Assembly (NCBI RefSeq): GCF_041381155.1
Contig: NC_091139.1
Coordinates: 7,812,383-7,876,382, forward strand
Direction: 5' to 3'
Length of the DNA: 64,000 nt
Origin: Argopecten irradians
Taxonomy: Eukaryota > Mollusca > Bivalvia > Pectinida > Pectinidae
This document shows positions 46,901 to 56,000 of the stretch, in pieces (positions within the stretch are counted from its first letter, which is position 1; each line of letters begins with the position of its first letter). The notes beneath the pieces are model-generated. The model made no database searches. It saw only the letters and a list, made by a program, of their open reading frames with translations, and was not told where the DNA came from. The position numbers and the translations under genes were made by a program.

Positions 46901-49312
46901 AGGAGAATATCAACTCGAGGGGTAAGATTCAAAGTTGTCAAAAACGAGGCTTTGCCCAGTGTCGGGATCTGTGTAAAGGAAGAGAAGGGATATTGCATAA
47001 TCATGAACATTTATAGATAAATTCGATTCAATGTAGATAAAAACTAAACACACTTTTTTTTCTATTTCAATTTTATTGTTTAATTCAAAAACATATTTTA
47101 TTTGCTTTTTTAAAGTTGGCCAAAAAGATTGGGCACAATCTAATTTAAGTAAGCCTTCCCTGAACATACATGCAAATGTACATACCAAAAGGAGTTTTGT
47201 TCTATACATGTACATGAGTTAGATCTAATTAATTGATTCCGTGCACTATCTGTCAACAATTGGGAAATAGCCTCATACAGGAACTATTCACTGATTCTCA
47301 TTTAAGTTATCTTGTAAATCCACTCTCACTTTGATAATATATCTCTGTGACTTACACAGACTGTTGGTGAATTGATCAATCCTCGTTTTAATGAAATAGA
47401 TTATGTTCGTGCTTTTCCTTTCACAGAATGCATTTCCGGCTTTCACGGTAATGTCTGTGATCAGGCATGTCCAGATAACTGTGGAAATAGCATCTGCAGT
47501 ATACAGAACGGCCAGTGTCTGAGTAAGACCATTTTATATTCATTTAAAGATATTAGCTTTGTCATTACATACACCGTTGACATTTTCCTCTGATTATATT
47601 TCTTAGGTTTGTGTTTTAGGAACGTGTCGTCAATATCATCTGACGACCAAATATGTGTATATGATTCAAAAGAGTGAGTCAGCAAAGAGGCAAATTGTTA
47701 GTTAAAATAAAGAACAGCATTGCTTATACAATCACAACTCTACTGTCGAAAGAATAAGTCAAAGTCGACTGAAACAATAGCATATCTGGAAAATCAGTTT
47801 AATAAACAGCTTAATAATCTACACATAATAAAGGCAAAACTATGTATGTGTATATGAATGTACCGAACTACTTACTGACGATTGAATGAAGCTTTTTATT
47901 GTATATATTTTATTTGATCTATTCTCATTTTGTTTTACTAGTACCATTACCAGAAAGGCAAACAGACGACACATGTTCGGTAAGTTAGGGATGTACGCTT
48001 TGTATTTTGAAAATACACAGACATATATATGAAAGTGCATAAGATATATAACAACAGTCTATACATTGTGTTTACAAAGCGATGTAAACATACGTTTAAA
48101 CCATCGATGGGGGAACGGAAAATTGAAAAGGTGTTTTGTTCTTTTATTCAGTACACTGGATTGTATACAGGTTTCGCTATTCTGGGAGCTTTCCTAGGGA
48201 TATCTGTTTGTTTCAATATCTGCTCGATTGTGCTTTTTCTACGACAGGCGTAAGTAAACATATTTTAAAGTAACATATCAATTAAGGATAAATAAGCTTA
48301 AATAATTTCTAAAAGTAATAGAATATATGTAACTAAGATTTATCACATGTCATATGGATATATATTATATATGTGTTGATTAAAACCTTTATTTACACTT
48401 CGTAATTATGGAAACCAAAACCGAAATGTGTTTTTTTAATTTACATTTTATTTTTACTTTTATTTTGTTTAAACATCGTAATTTAGAAAGAAGATAAAAT
48501 CACCTAATGATCCACCAGAAACGTTTGGAATGCAGCAAAGTCGTAAGTCTTAAGCTTAAATTACAGATGACAAACTGGTAGTTATATACATGTAAAACGC
48601 ACTTATAAAATGTAACGAACTTCAGGAGACCTGTATATGACATTCACTATACGAGAGACGTTCGTTTTAAAGAAAGTGCGAATGGAAATCAAATTGAAAA
48701 TAAACATAATTTTTAATTTTGTTACACATTATTCATGTTTTGGCGGGAATTCAATTAACATAGGAAAAAACTATTCTTTTTATTAAAATATGATAATGCA
48801 TATCACATGCACTGTGAAGCAAAGTCTTTACTGAAAGAGTCTTTATTGAAAGTGTTTATAAAGGGTCATAACTGATTGGCAATTTAATATTTAATTGTAA
48901 AATTGCTACATGAATGAACTAATTCGCTATGTAAAAAATTAAATAAAAATAAAAAATAATATAGTACAATTGCTGATAATACTATTCAATCATACTATTT
49001 CATGTTTTTTTGTTACAAATAAAACATTGTTCTAGCCGAACACATTATTTTAGTGATTTTCAATTATCCTTTCACTCTAGCATTACTACACATACCTTTC
49101 AGATGCATAATGGGCATAAACAAAGTAAAGTAACTATGATAATTTATAATATGTATTATTTCAACTTTCCTATCTAATGATAATGCATTTTCCAATGAAC
49201 AGATTGTTTAAATGTAGTTTTTTTATATCATTTAGGTTCTGAAACCCATAACTACGAGGGATTAGATGTGGCTAAATTGGACAACGTCAAAAACATCTAC
49301 GATAGTATCTAA
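28875..49312 (+). CDS. Lectin/EGF transmembrane receptor with ITAM-like tail (16 coding exons, 551 aa)
   Basis: Assembled by eye from splice sites; exons are listed separately and sum to 1656 nt with matching phases. Order: signal peptide (residues 1-22), F-type lectin (FTP, F5/8-like) domain over exons 2-3 (about 23-175), nine EGF-like repeats of about 31 residues with six cysteines each, a short stalk, a transmembrane helix near 481-505, and a tail of about 46 residues with YEGL (Y533) and YDSI (Y548). It should sit at the cell surface with the lectin outermost. The short EGF type resembles repeats of MEGF10, Draper and scavenger receptor F proteins, which bind debris or microbes; that role here is inference. 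One or more extra exons may have been missed, and EGF3 has two possible acceptors. A paralog follows at 52997. Confidence 0.88.
28942..31342 (+). other. Receptor 1, intron 1
   Basis: AT-rich intron of 2.4 kb. Holds the second TTAA-flanked MITE and a segment similar to the gene's own 5' flank; no further exon seen. Confidence 0.7.
30177..30527. mobile_element. piggyBac-type MITE, copy 2
   Basis: Starts AGATGCTCCACCGCCGACAG at 30181 after TTAA, and ends in the complementary GGAGCATC before TTAA near 30524-30527. The right end has lost a base relative to copy 1 at 5142. Lies inside intron 1. Confidence 0.8.
31343..31558 (+). CDS. Receptor 1, exon 2: F-type lectin domain, first half
   Basis: 216 nt, phase 1 to phase 1. 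Contains AVDGC, CCTHTD and WWQVDL, hallmarks of the FTP/F-type lectin fold, and ends ILYR. The acceptor is an AAG site, supported by alignment with the paralogous exon at 60727. Donor is G|GTAAGT. Confidence 0.88.
31559..32282 (+). other. Receptor 1, intron 2
   Basis: A segment at about 31885-31990 still resembles intron 2 of the second gene (about 62395-62510), showing the introns share ancestry. Confidence 0.7.
32283..32525 (+). CDS. Receptor 1, exon 3: F-type lectin domain, second half
   Basis: 243 nt, phase 1 both ends. Opens DDGTLDRLAGFEIYL, contains RCYQDNTAS and closes LELCEVFIYG, the usual end of FTP domains. Two N-glycosylation sequons (NTS, NVT) are present. Confidence 0.9.
32526..33659 (+). 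other. Receptor 1, intron 3
   Basis: No exon. Around 33185-33310 short direct and inverted words (ATATTGACTCGA, GAGTCAATATT) recur and could fold. Confidence 0.6.
33660..33752 (+). CDS. Receptor 1, exon 4: EGF-like repeat 1
   Basis: 93 nt, phase 1 both ends, begins CTLGKFGNGHC and ends GICG. Six cysteines. Flanked by AAG acceptor and CG|GTAAGA donor. Confidence 0.82.
34407..34508 (+). CDS. Receptor 1, exon 5: EGF-like repeat 2
   Basis: 102 nt, phase 1. Starts DNCAAGYHSL and ends SSGACT, with the six-cysteine pattern. ATACAG acceptor, CAG|GTAC donor. Confidence 0.82.
34622..38128 (+). repeat. Giant 31-bp minisatellite (about 113 copies)
   Basis: Lies wholly inside intron 5 of receptor 1. 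The consensus unit contains ACATAAACAAGGACAAACTA followed by CAGGTTAGCG, with GTGAGC, GTAAGC, GTTAGC and GTCACG variants. Blocks of several variant units recur in the same order (for example near 34783, 35925 and 37067), showing higher-order amplification. Strongly A/C-rich on the transcribed sense strand. Many units read CAG|GTRAGC, close to a 5' splice-site consensus. Confidence 0.95.
38668..38760 (+). CDS. Receptor 1, exon 6: EGF-like repeat 3
   Basis: Encodes GCKAGFSGTYC through CLPSIGQCS, phase 1 both ends. The acceptor is CAGCAG (38665-38670), so the exon can start at 38668 or 38671, adding or dropping one alanine without changing frame. Confidence 0.82.
40686..40760. repeat. (TC)n/(CA)n/(GACA)n microsatellite
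   Basis: Runs of CTCTCT, then CACACA, then CATACAGACAGACAGACGG. Confidence 0.9.
42315..42412 (+). pseudogene. Dead EGF-like exon (relic 1)
   Basis: After TTTCAG, ATTGTAACGATGGGGTACTA matches the start of EGF repeat 7 (45929), and ACACCATG and ACTAACAC follow. An inserted base near the start and further changes destroy the frame and cysteine pattern, and the donor is unclear. Confidence 0.8.
43354..43397 (+). pseudogene. Dead, truncated EGF-like exon (relic 2)
   Basis: After TTTTAG, ACTGTAAATGATGGATACTA matches EGF repeat 7 with an inserted base; similarity stops after CCTACCTGTACACC, so the 3' half is gone. Confidence 0.8.
43633..43728 (+). CDS. Receptor 1, exon 7: EGF-like repeat 4
   Basis: 96 nt, phase 1. 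ECEVGFYGDYC through ANGQCA, six cysteines; TTTTTCAG acceptor, CAG|GTATGG donor. Confidence 0.88.
44123..44218 (+). CDS. Receptor 1, exon 8: EGF-like repeat 5 (recent duplicate of exon 7)
   Basis: Differs from exon 7 by one residue (CKNN for CKDN). Splice sites are intact, so both copies can be used together, and phase 1 at both ends means inclusion of either or both keeps frame. Confidence 0.88.
44219..45109 (+). other. Receptor 1, intron 8
   Basis: No exon. A G-rich stretch near 44528-44590 (GGTGGGGTGGGGCTGGAGGG) could form quadruplex-type structure. Confidence 0.5.
45110..45205 (+). CDS. Receptor 1, exon 9: EGF-like repeat 6
   Basis: 96 nt, phase 1. ECDIGFFGNHC through SGLCI; TTTCTCTAG acceptor and TAG|GTAAAA donor. 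Confidence 0.88.
   Translation, partial: NVISASLGTTVTRHVLETVRIARVTRTAVCV
45206..45928 (+). other. Receptor 1, intron 9
   Basis: AT-rich; nothing recognised apart from a TGACGTCA palindrome near 45446. Confidence 0.5.
45929..46021 (+). CDS. Receptor 1, exon 10: EGF-like repeat 7
   Basis: 93 nt, phase 1. DCNDGYYGPTC through TTGNCL; TTTTTCAG acceptor, C|GTAAGA donor. It is the living relative of the relics at 42315 and 43354. Confidence 0.88.
46135..46212 (+). pseudogene. Dead EGF-like exon (relic 3)
   Basis: Similar to EGF repeat 6: AATGTGATGTGGGCTTATTT, then CACAGCGGACTATGCAGAG before GTAAAT. The acceptor is ACG instead of AG, the CxxxC centre is shortened by about 18 nt, and a cysteine has become glycine, so it is not expected to be used. 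Confidence 0.82.
46251..46523. mobile_element. 273-bp MITE with about ten internal 21-bp palindromic units
   Basis: Imperfect terminal inverted repeats of about 21 bp (GGCGGCTTATTAGGGCC at the left, TGGCCTTAATACGCCGCC at the right). The interior is about ten units of 20-22 bp built on a self-complementary TTGTACGTACAA core with a TATTAA-type spacer. It lies in intron 10. The minus-strand frame with a seven-residue period is a by-product of the repeat. Confidence 0.8.
46605..46700 (+). CDS. Receptor 1, exon 11: EGF-like repeat 8
   Basis: 96 nt, phase 1. ECEPGFYGDMC through SGQCI; CTACAG acceptor, TAG|GTACTG donor. Confidence 0.87.
46701..47426 (+). other. Receptor 1, intron 11
   Basis: AT-rich, nothing recognised. 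Confidence 0.5.
47427..47522 (+). CDS. Receptor 1, exon 12: EGF-like repeat 9
   Basis: 96 nt, phase 1. ECISGFHGNVC through NGQCL; TTTCACAG acceptor, A|GTAAGA donor. Confidence 0.87.
   Translation, partial: NAFPAFTVMSVIRHVQITVEIASAVYRTASV
47523..47941 (+). other. Receptor 1, intron 12
   Basis: AT-rich, nothing recognised. Confidence 0.5.
47942..47979 (+). CDS. Receptor 1, exon 13: membrane-proximal stalk
   Basis: 38 nt, phase 1 to phase 0, encoding PLPERQTDDTCS. Bounded by TTTTACTAG and TCG|GTAAGT. Its odd length is exactly what is needed to join the EGF exons to the transmembrane exon in frame. Confidence 0.78.
48152..48249 (+). CDS. Receptor 1, exon 14: transmembrane helix
   Basis: 98 nt, phase 0 to 2. 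YTGLYTGF, then hydrophobic AILGAFLGISVCF and NICSIVLFL, then RQA. A single-pass helix of about 25 residues with basic residues on the inner side, giving the lectin/EGF part an outside location. Confidence 0.87.
48487..48542 (+). CDS. Receptor 1, exon 15: juxtamembrane tail
   Basis: 56 nt, phase 2 to 1. AKKIKSPNDPPETFGMQQS; basic next to the membrane. ATTTAG acceptor, C|GTAAGT donor. Confidence 0.8.
48543..49235 (+). other. Receptor 1, intron 15
   Basis: AT-rich, nothing recognised. Confidence 0.5.
49236..49312 (+). CDS. Receptor 1, exon 16: tail with two YxxL/I motifs, stop
   Basis: 77 nt including TAA. RSETHNYEGL, eleven residues, then YDSI as the last four residues. Two YxxL/I motifs with an 11-residue gap fit the broad ITAM spacing of 6-12. 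Confidence 0.83.
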
Positions 49313-51763
49313 GAATAAATGGAACAAAAAGTGTATGGGAAGGAAACTGTAATCTAAATGTCATTTGATTAACTGAATATTCATATTAATCACATATGTT
49401 TTACTGACCTGTTTTACTCTAATTGTACCTATGATTTCACCTCCAAATATGATAATGTAGCGAAGATAAATCGTCTTTATCCCATGAGGTAAGAGAAAGA
49501 GCATTGATTTATGTAATGTACATCCACATCGGCAAAAGGCTCCCTATAAAGGATTCACAGGTCTGCTAATGGATCATAGACGATTACTCTGTATGTCAAA
49601 GTTGTCATAAACGGATACATATGTAGATCAAAGAATTCTGAAACATTCTTTGGGGCAGTGAGAATAATTCAAAGAATTTGTTCGGGCAAAAACAAGAAGT
49701 CAACTGCCTACACCCTGAAAAATCGATCATGCTAAATGATCAGAAATATCTGGAAGATAAAATTAATATGAAGCAAGAATACTATGAACGTATTAATATT
49801 TTTCATAGAAAATGACGGGTGTGTTAATTTTGTTAGAGAACAACGATGTCATTTTGACGTCATCTCATTTATAAGATATTGTCATATCAATTGGACGTAA
49901 CTTGTGAAGACAGATCCATCACGTCCCCAATGGCTTAGTTTTTTTATACGTTATCTAGGTTACCTGGGTATTTTTGTTCTACTGGGTTTGAATTGTAGGG
50001 TCGTTTAGTCGAAATAGTTATGCTCAATTTATCAAAACATTGGACTTTGAAAGAGAATTGAAAACATCATTTCCTTAATGTATGAAAAAATCTGTACATA
50101 TTTGTAAGTTATCACATAGACTGTCTATTACATATATATCATAAATAAGAACATTTTCATTTTACAATAACGAAGTGCCATTTGTAATAAATATCACCTG
50201 TTGTCTTATTATCAGTGTAAATTTATGCATTGAGTTTATTAAGAACTAATGGCATCTCAATTACGTTGTAGTCCAATTTATCGTATGAATAGATTTTATA
50301 GCGGTATTGGGGTTGTTTTCAAAGTCATTTTGGCGTATATAACTTACGGACAAATCATCTGCAATTTTAGTTCTATAATTTTGAAGTATAGTGTTGTCAG
50401 TGCGATTAGGCTTAATACATTTTTGAAACCCCATCCTATTTATTTATCTAAAGTTTATGATGTCCAAATTAAATGTTATCTTGGTAAACTTAAAGTTTGC
50501 GTTTGTTTTCTATTTCAATGATGAATTCAATAAAAACGAACGTTTTTTTTGTCTTTTCTCACCCTGAATACATGTAGGTATCCGTTAGTAAAAATGCTAG
50601 ATTACCAACCAATATTCTGTATTCAAATGAATATTTATCAATTCGAATATTATCAATTCAACATTTTTATTGTAGTCATCCAGGCACTAATATGTTTTTT
50701 CCCAAAAAACATAGATATATATTTTTTTCCATTATAACAAAGTAATAAGTTATACATACATTATATAACTGTTTCACCAAAATAATTTTTTCTGTGTTTT
50801 ATATAACATCATTCCATGTTTGTTTATTTAATGTTTCTTAGTGAAAACTATTCTAAATCAATCTTTAACATTGACATTACACATGATTTCTTACCATGTT
50901 TTAATATTACATTTATTACTCCAAATTATGTGCAGGACTTGACATTAATATTGTTTTGTGCAGAGACAATTATATTTTTTAATATAAAAAGAACAATACC
51001 TGATAAATACATAGGGACACACATTATATGTACTATAATATGATTATTTTATACTGTAAAGTAATAAATATAATATAACAGGTATTTATTTATTATATAT
51101 CTATTAGTAATTCTATTCTAATTTCATGGTTATTACATTTAGTTTTACAATCACTTTGCCCTATACATTACCTGAACCTAACGGACCACCTGCGATCCTT
51201 TGTTATACATATACAAATTATAAAGGTTTATGGACAATTTATTTAAAGAAGTTATAACAGAAAACTTTTACGTATATTACGTAATAAGTTAATTACTTTA
51301 TTTCTAGTTATATTATTTAAATAAACATACCTTTCAGCACTGTGGCCGTAAAGCACACAGGCTTCCAGCTATAGGTGGTATCTGTCCGGTGCCTATTTTC
51401 CATGTAATTGTGTGGACACACATCCACCAGGGTGGGCGTGCACGTGCAAGGACAGTGTCATGCAGGGTCAATGTGACACACTCCACCAATCCATTCACTC
51501 ACCTCTCTTACGTCATCATAACAACTTACATACACAGATTTACATGTACAGGACATTACATGACACAGGGACATGTAAATCCAGACAATACACAGCGCAT
51601 GTATGTTTTAAGACCTAATATAATATCTTTTATGTACACAGTGAATTCAAACACCGCGACATTCTCCCCTGCAAAGAAAAAAAAGACTCCTTGCATTTAA
51701 ATTACGCCAAAGTTAAACATTTACAGTTAAAATATTGATAAGAAAACCAATGAGCAGCACAGT
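49313..51763. other. 3' UTR and intergenic DNA between the two receptor genes
   Basis: AT-rich. Several open frames occur by chance in low-complexity DNA, and no exon is supported. Confidence 0.4.
50529..50534 (+). terminator. Candidate polyadenylation signal for receptor 1
   Basis: AATAAA followed within about 15 bp by a T-rich tract. Another AATAAA lies just after the stop at 49314-49319. Which is used cannot be told. Confidence 0.3.
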
Positions 51764-51898
51764 ATAGAATGTTATTTTTCATGAATCTACCGGAGATTAG
51801 ATCATGAATTTTAGTTTTAACACGAGACGAAGTGGAGTGTTAACACTGCAAAATTCATGATATAATTTCTTGTCAATTCATGAAAAATAACATTCTAT
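51764..51898. mobile_element. 135-bp hairpin MITE
   Basis: Perfect 23-bp inverted ends (ATAGAATGTTATTTTTCATG at the left, its complement ending at 51898) and a second inner inverted pair (ATCATGAATTTT with AAAATTCATGAT). No coding capacity. Confidence 0.85.
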
Positions 51899-52996
51899 CC
51901 CCATTCTAAAAGGATTAAGGATGCAGTGATGACTTCATGTCGTATTTTCCCTTAACATATCAAAAGTTTTATCTAAAAACTCTCTAATTTTCTATTCGCC
52001 AATCAGATATCTTCTTGCATTTTGATATTCTAAACTTCCGCCAACTTCAAAGTTTCAAAACTGATCGCATTGTTGATCCTGCGATGTAATATGTGGTGTA
52101 AGACTTGCTGCATTTTCTGCCAAACTTACCGGTTTTATATTCTCAAGTCGGTAGGAAACCTTATCATATGGACGAAACGACTGAAGAAGTTTGCTCTACG
52201 ATCGATTGGCCTTGATCACAAAAATTGAGATGTTTTGGAATTTACATAATGGTTTTTTTCTGAATAAAGGTAAGAACATTCATAATATCCGGTCAGTTAT
52301 GTATAGAAGCTTTAGAGTGGTGATCAGGATCTGCTTTACTGTGTCCAGTTTGTTAACCGAACCCCCGATAGGACTATTTTGAAGAACTGACCGAGATCAA
52401 ATTTTATGTATGCTAAAATAAATAAAATCATTTAACATATCGCAAATACTTGAAAACAGTTCCGGCACCAGGTTATATTAAGTGAACAATAAACAAACAA
52501 ATCCTTAAATGATCAATATTCGGATCAACTCAATCCAACCTACGTAATAGACACAATAGAATACCACAAGGTATACAAATGAACCAGTATTGACAGCTTA
52601 CTACATTTAATACTGTAACAAAGAAATGGTAACAACATTACGTATACATTGTAAGCCTAAATAATACAAAAATGCACAAATAATTACGATACGAATACCC
52701 ATACATCATATTTTGATATCATTTTTTGTCAGATATAAAAGTTGGTTAATGGTAGGAATATTAAAGAACTAAAGCATTTAGATATGTGTAAAAGACATGA
52801 AACACGTCGGCATGATAATGGTTACATATATTATGAATAGCCGATTATATTCGCGTTTAAATGCTATTGTCACAAGGAAATGTCTATAGTCTATATGCGT
52901 GAATACCTATGTTAGCCGGGTACTTGACCTTATGAACTTCCTAGTTGGAGAACTAAAACTACAAAAATGATCAAGATTCCCTGCTACCTATAAGAC
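51899..52996. other. Intergenic DNA and 5' flank of receptor 2
   Basis: No exon supported. The last 90 bp (CCGGGTACTTGACC, then TATAAGACATGG) resemble the 5' flank of receptor 1. Confidence 0.4.
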
Positions 52997-53066
52997 ATGG
53001 GTTTTAACGAGTATACTTTTGTCATCTGGTCAGTCGTGTTGATGTCAGCAGTGGTCAACGCAGCAG
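52997..53066 (+). CDS. Receptor 2, exon 1: signal peptide
   Basis: MGFNEYTFVIWSVVLMSAVV then NAAG, ending at CAG|GTAAGT. Shares the SAVV ending with receptor 1. Confidence 0.82.
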
Positions 53067-56000
53067 GTAAGTTAAAAAGTTATTTTTTTTATTTGTTTAA
53101 TATATAATTCGATATCTTATTTTGATAGAATAACGCGCTGAAACAATGGTGTTCGTAAGTATTGCAAGGGTAGGTTAATTGACAAACACAATTTAACTAT
53201 GGTAAAGATGTCTTTATTTCAGTGATACAAGAATAACTTATAAGTTATACAAGTACTCTCTTACCATCGTTTACTTGCCAGCAGTGCAAATATTTATAAA
53301 TATAGAGTTTTGAGGCGTCCGCGGTCCAGCCCCGGTTGCAGCGGATTCAAGTACCCAAAATGGTATACCTCTCAAATTTGATTTGATAAATTGATGCTTA
53401 CACGTGATTAACAAATGGTTGTTGCGCGACGTCGTTTCCCGGATTTTTTGCCATCCCGGATTTTTTGCCATAATTTCATTATCTTCATATTTAAATAGCG
53501 ATAATTAGCAACAGGAAAGAATATTACATATGCAAATTGTAACAGTTACTATAAGCACCTTATTGTTTGTTAAGGAACAGTCAGTTTAGATTGTAATATA
53601 AAACATTCTGCTGCAACTGCATTAAAAGTGTACCAATTCTGGTAGCGTCACGTTAAATATTACTTAAGGACAATTAGAGAGAATAATTACTCATTATCTT
53701 AACGACGATAAACCATTTACAGGTTAACATATTAAACTGGTTATAGACTTCAAGCATATATTATACCATGTATAATTTACACACTATATATTACAATATT
53801 ACTTACATTTAATAACGGTTAACTATTAATAGTACATATCATAATGCACTTGTGTGTGACACAGAGCAATTAGACAGGGACACTGATTATATACTCGTAC
53901 AGATACCGAATTACATCCCATTTACTAATATTACATGGATAACAAATATACATCGGGCTGCGTTACGGATCGGAATCATTATTATAACTAATATGTAAAC
54001 TTAATGGTACACCTGATGGCAAATAACCTATTTCTTGATAACGGATCCGATTATATAACTATATTTTAATTCTTTATGTGTATGGAATGAAATTAATCTT
54101 AGCACAGACATTTTTTTATCAGAAGCACCTACAATTTATTGTAAGTATAAACTGTCAATAATCCATATTGCACAATTTCTTAGAGCACAGTTTGCGCATG
54201 AATCGGGCCACTTGTCTTAGTGACCAGTAGGTATACAAGTATTCTCGTACCATTGTTTAGATGTCTTTATTCCAAGTGACACAAGAAACAATGTATTAGG
54301 TATACAAGTATTCTCGTTACCATTGTTTAGATGTCTTTATTCCAGTGACACAAGAAACAATGTATTAGATATACAAGTATTCTCGTACCATTGTTTAGAT
54401 GTCTTTATTCCAGTGACACAAGAACAATGTATTAGGTATACAAGTATTCTCGTACCATTGTTTAGATGTCTTTATTCCAGTGACACAAGAAACAATGTAT
54501 TAGGTATACAAGTATTCTCGTACCATTGTTTAGATGTCTTTATTCCAGTGACACAAGAGAACAATGTATTAGATATACAAGTATTCTCGTTACCATTGTT
54601 TAGATGTCTTTATTCAGTGAACAAGAACAATGTATTAGATATACAAGTATTCTCGTACCATTGTTTAGATGTATCTTTATTCCAGTGACACAAGAACAAT
54701 GTATTAGGATATACAAGTATTCTCGTACCATTGTTTAGATGTCTTTATTCCAGTGACACAAGAACAAATGTATTAGATATACAAGTATTCTCGTACCATT
54801 GTTTAGATGTCGTTATTCCAGTGACACAAGAACAATGTATTAGGTATACAAGTATTCTCGTACCATTGTTTAGATGTCTTTATTCAGTGACACAAGAACA
54901 ATGTATTAGGTATACAAGTATTCTCGTACCATTTGTTTAGATGTCTTTATTCCAGTGACACAAGAACAATGTATTAGATATACAAGTATTCTCGTACCAT
55001 TGTTTAGATGTCTTTATTCCAGTGACACAAGAACAATGTATTAGGTATACAAGTATTCTCGTACCATTGTTTAGATGTCTTTATTAATTCCAGTGACACA
55101 AGAACAATGTATTAGGTATACAAGTATTCTCGTACCATTGTTTAGATGTCTTTATTCCAGTGACACAAGAACAATGTATTAGGATATACAAGTATTCTCG
55201 TACCATTGTTTAGATGTCTTTATTCCAGTGACACAAGAACAATGTATAGGATATACAAGTATTCTCGTACCATTGTTTAGATGTCTTTATTCAAGTGACA
55301 CAAGAACAATGTATTAGGATATTACAAGTATTCTCGTACCATTGTTTAGATGTCTTTATTCCAGTGACACAAGAACAATGTATTAGGTATACAAGTATTC
55401 TCGTACCATTGTTTAGATGTCTTTATTCCAGTGATACAAGAACAATGTATTAGGTATACAAGTATTCTCGTACCATTGTTTAGATGTCTTTATTCAGTGA
55501 TACAAGAACAATGTATTAGGTATACAAGTATTCTCGTACCATTGTTTAGATGTCTTTATTCCAGTGACACAAGAACAATGTATTAGGTATACAAGTATTC
55601 TCGTACCATTGTTTAGATGTCTTTATTCCAGTGACACAAGAACAATGTATTAGATATACAAGTATTCTCGTACCATTGTTTAGATGTCTTTATTCCAGTG
55701 ACACAAGAACAATGTATTAGGTATACAAGTATTCTCGTACCATTGTTTAGATGTCTTTATTCAGTGACACAAGAACAATGTATTGTATACAAGTATTCTC
55801 GTACCATTGTTTAGATGTCTTTATTCCAGTGATACAAGAACAATGTATTAGATATACAAGTATTCTCGTACCATTGTTTAGATGTCGTCTTATTCCAGTG
55901 ACACAAGAACAATGTATTAGTATACAAGTATTCTCGTACCATTGTTTAGATGTCTTTATTCCAGTGACACAAGAACAATGTATTATATACAAGTATTCTC

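Noticed and set aside
52191-52382. 63-codon frame upstream of receptor 2 as a possible extra exon
   Set aside because: It lies before the signal-peptide exon, has no counterpart upstream of receptor 1 and no family features.
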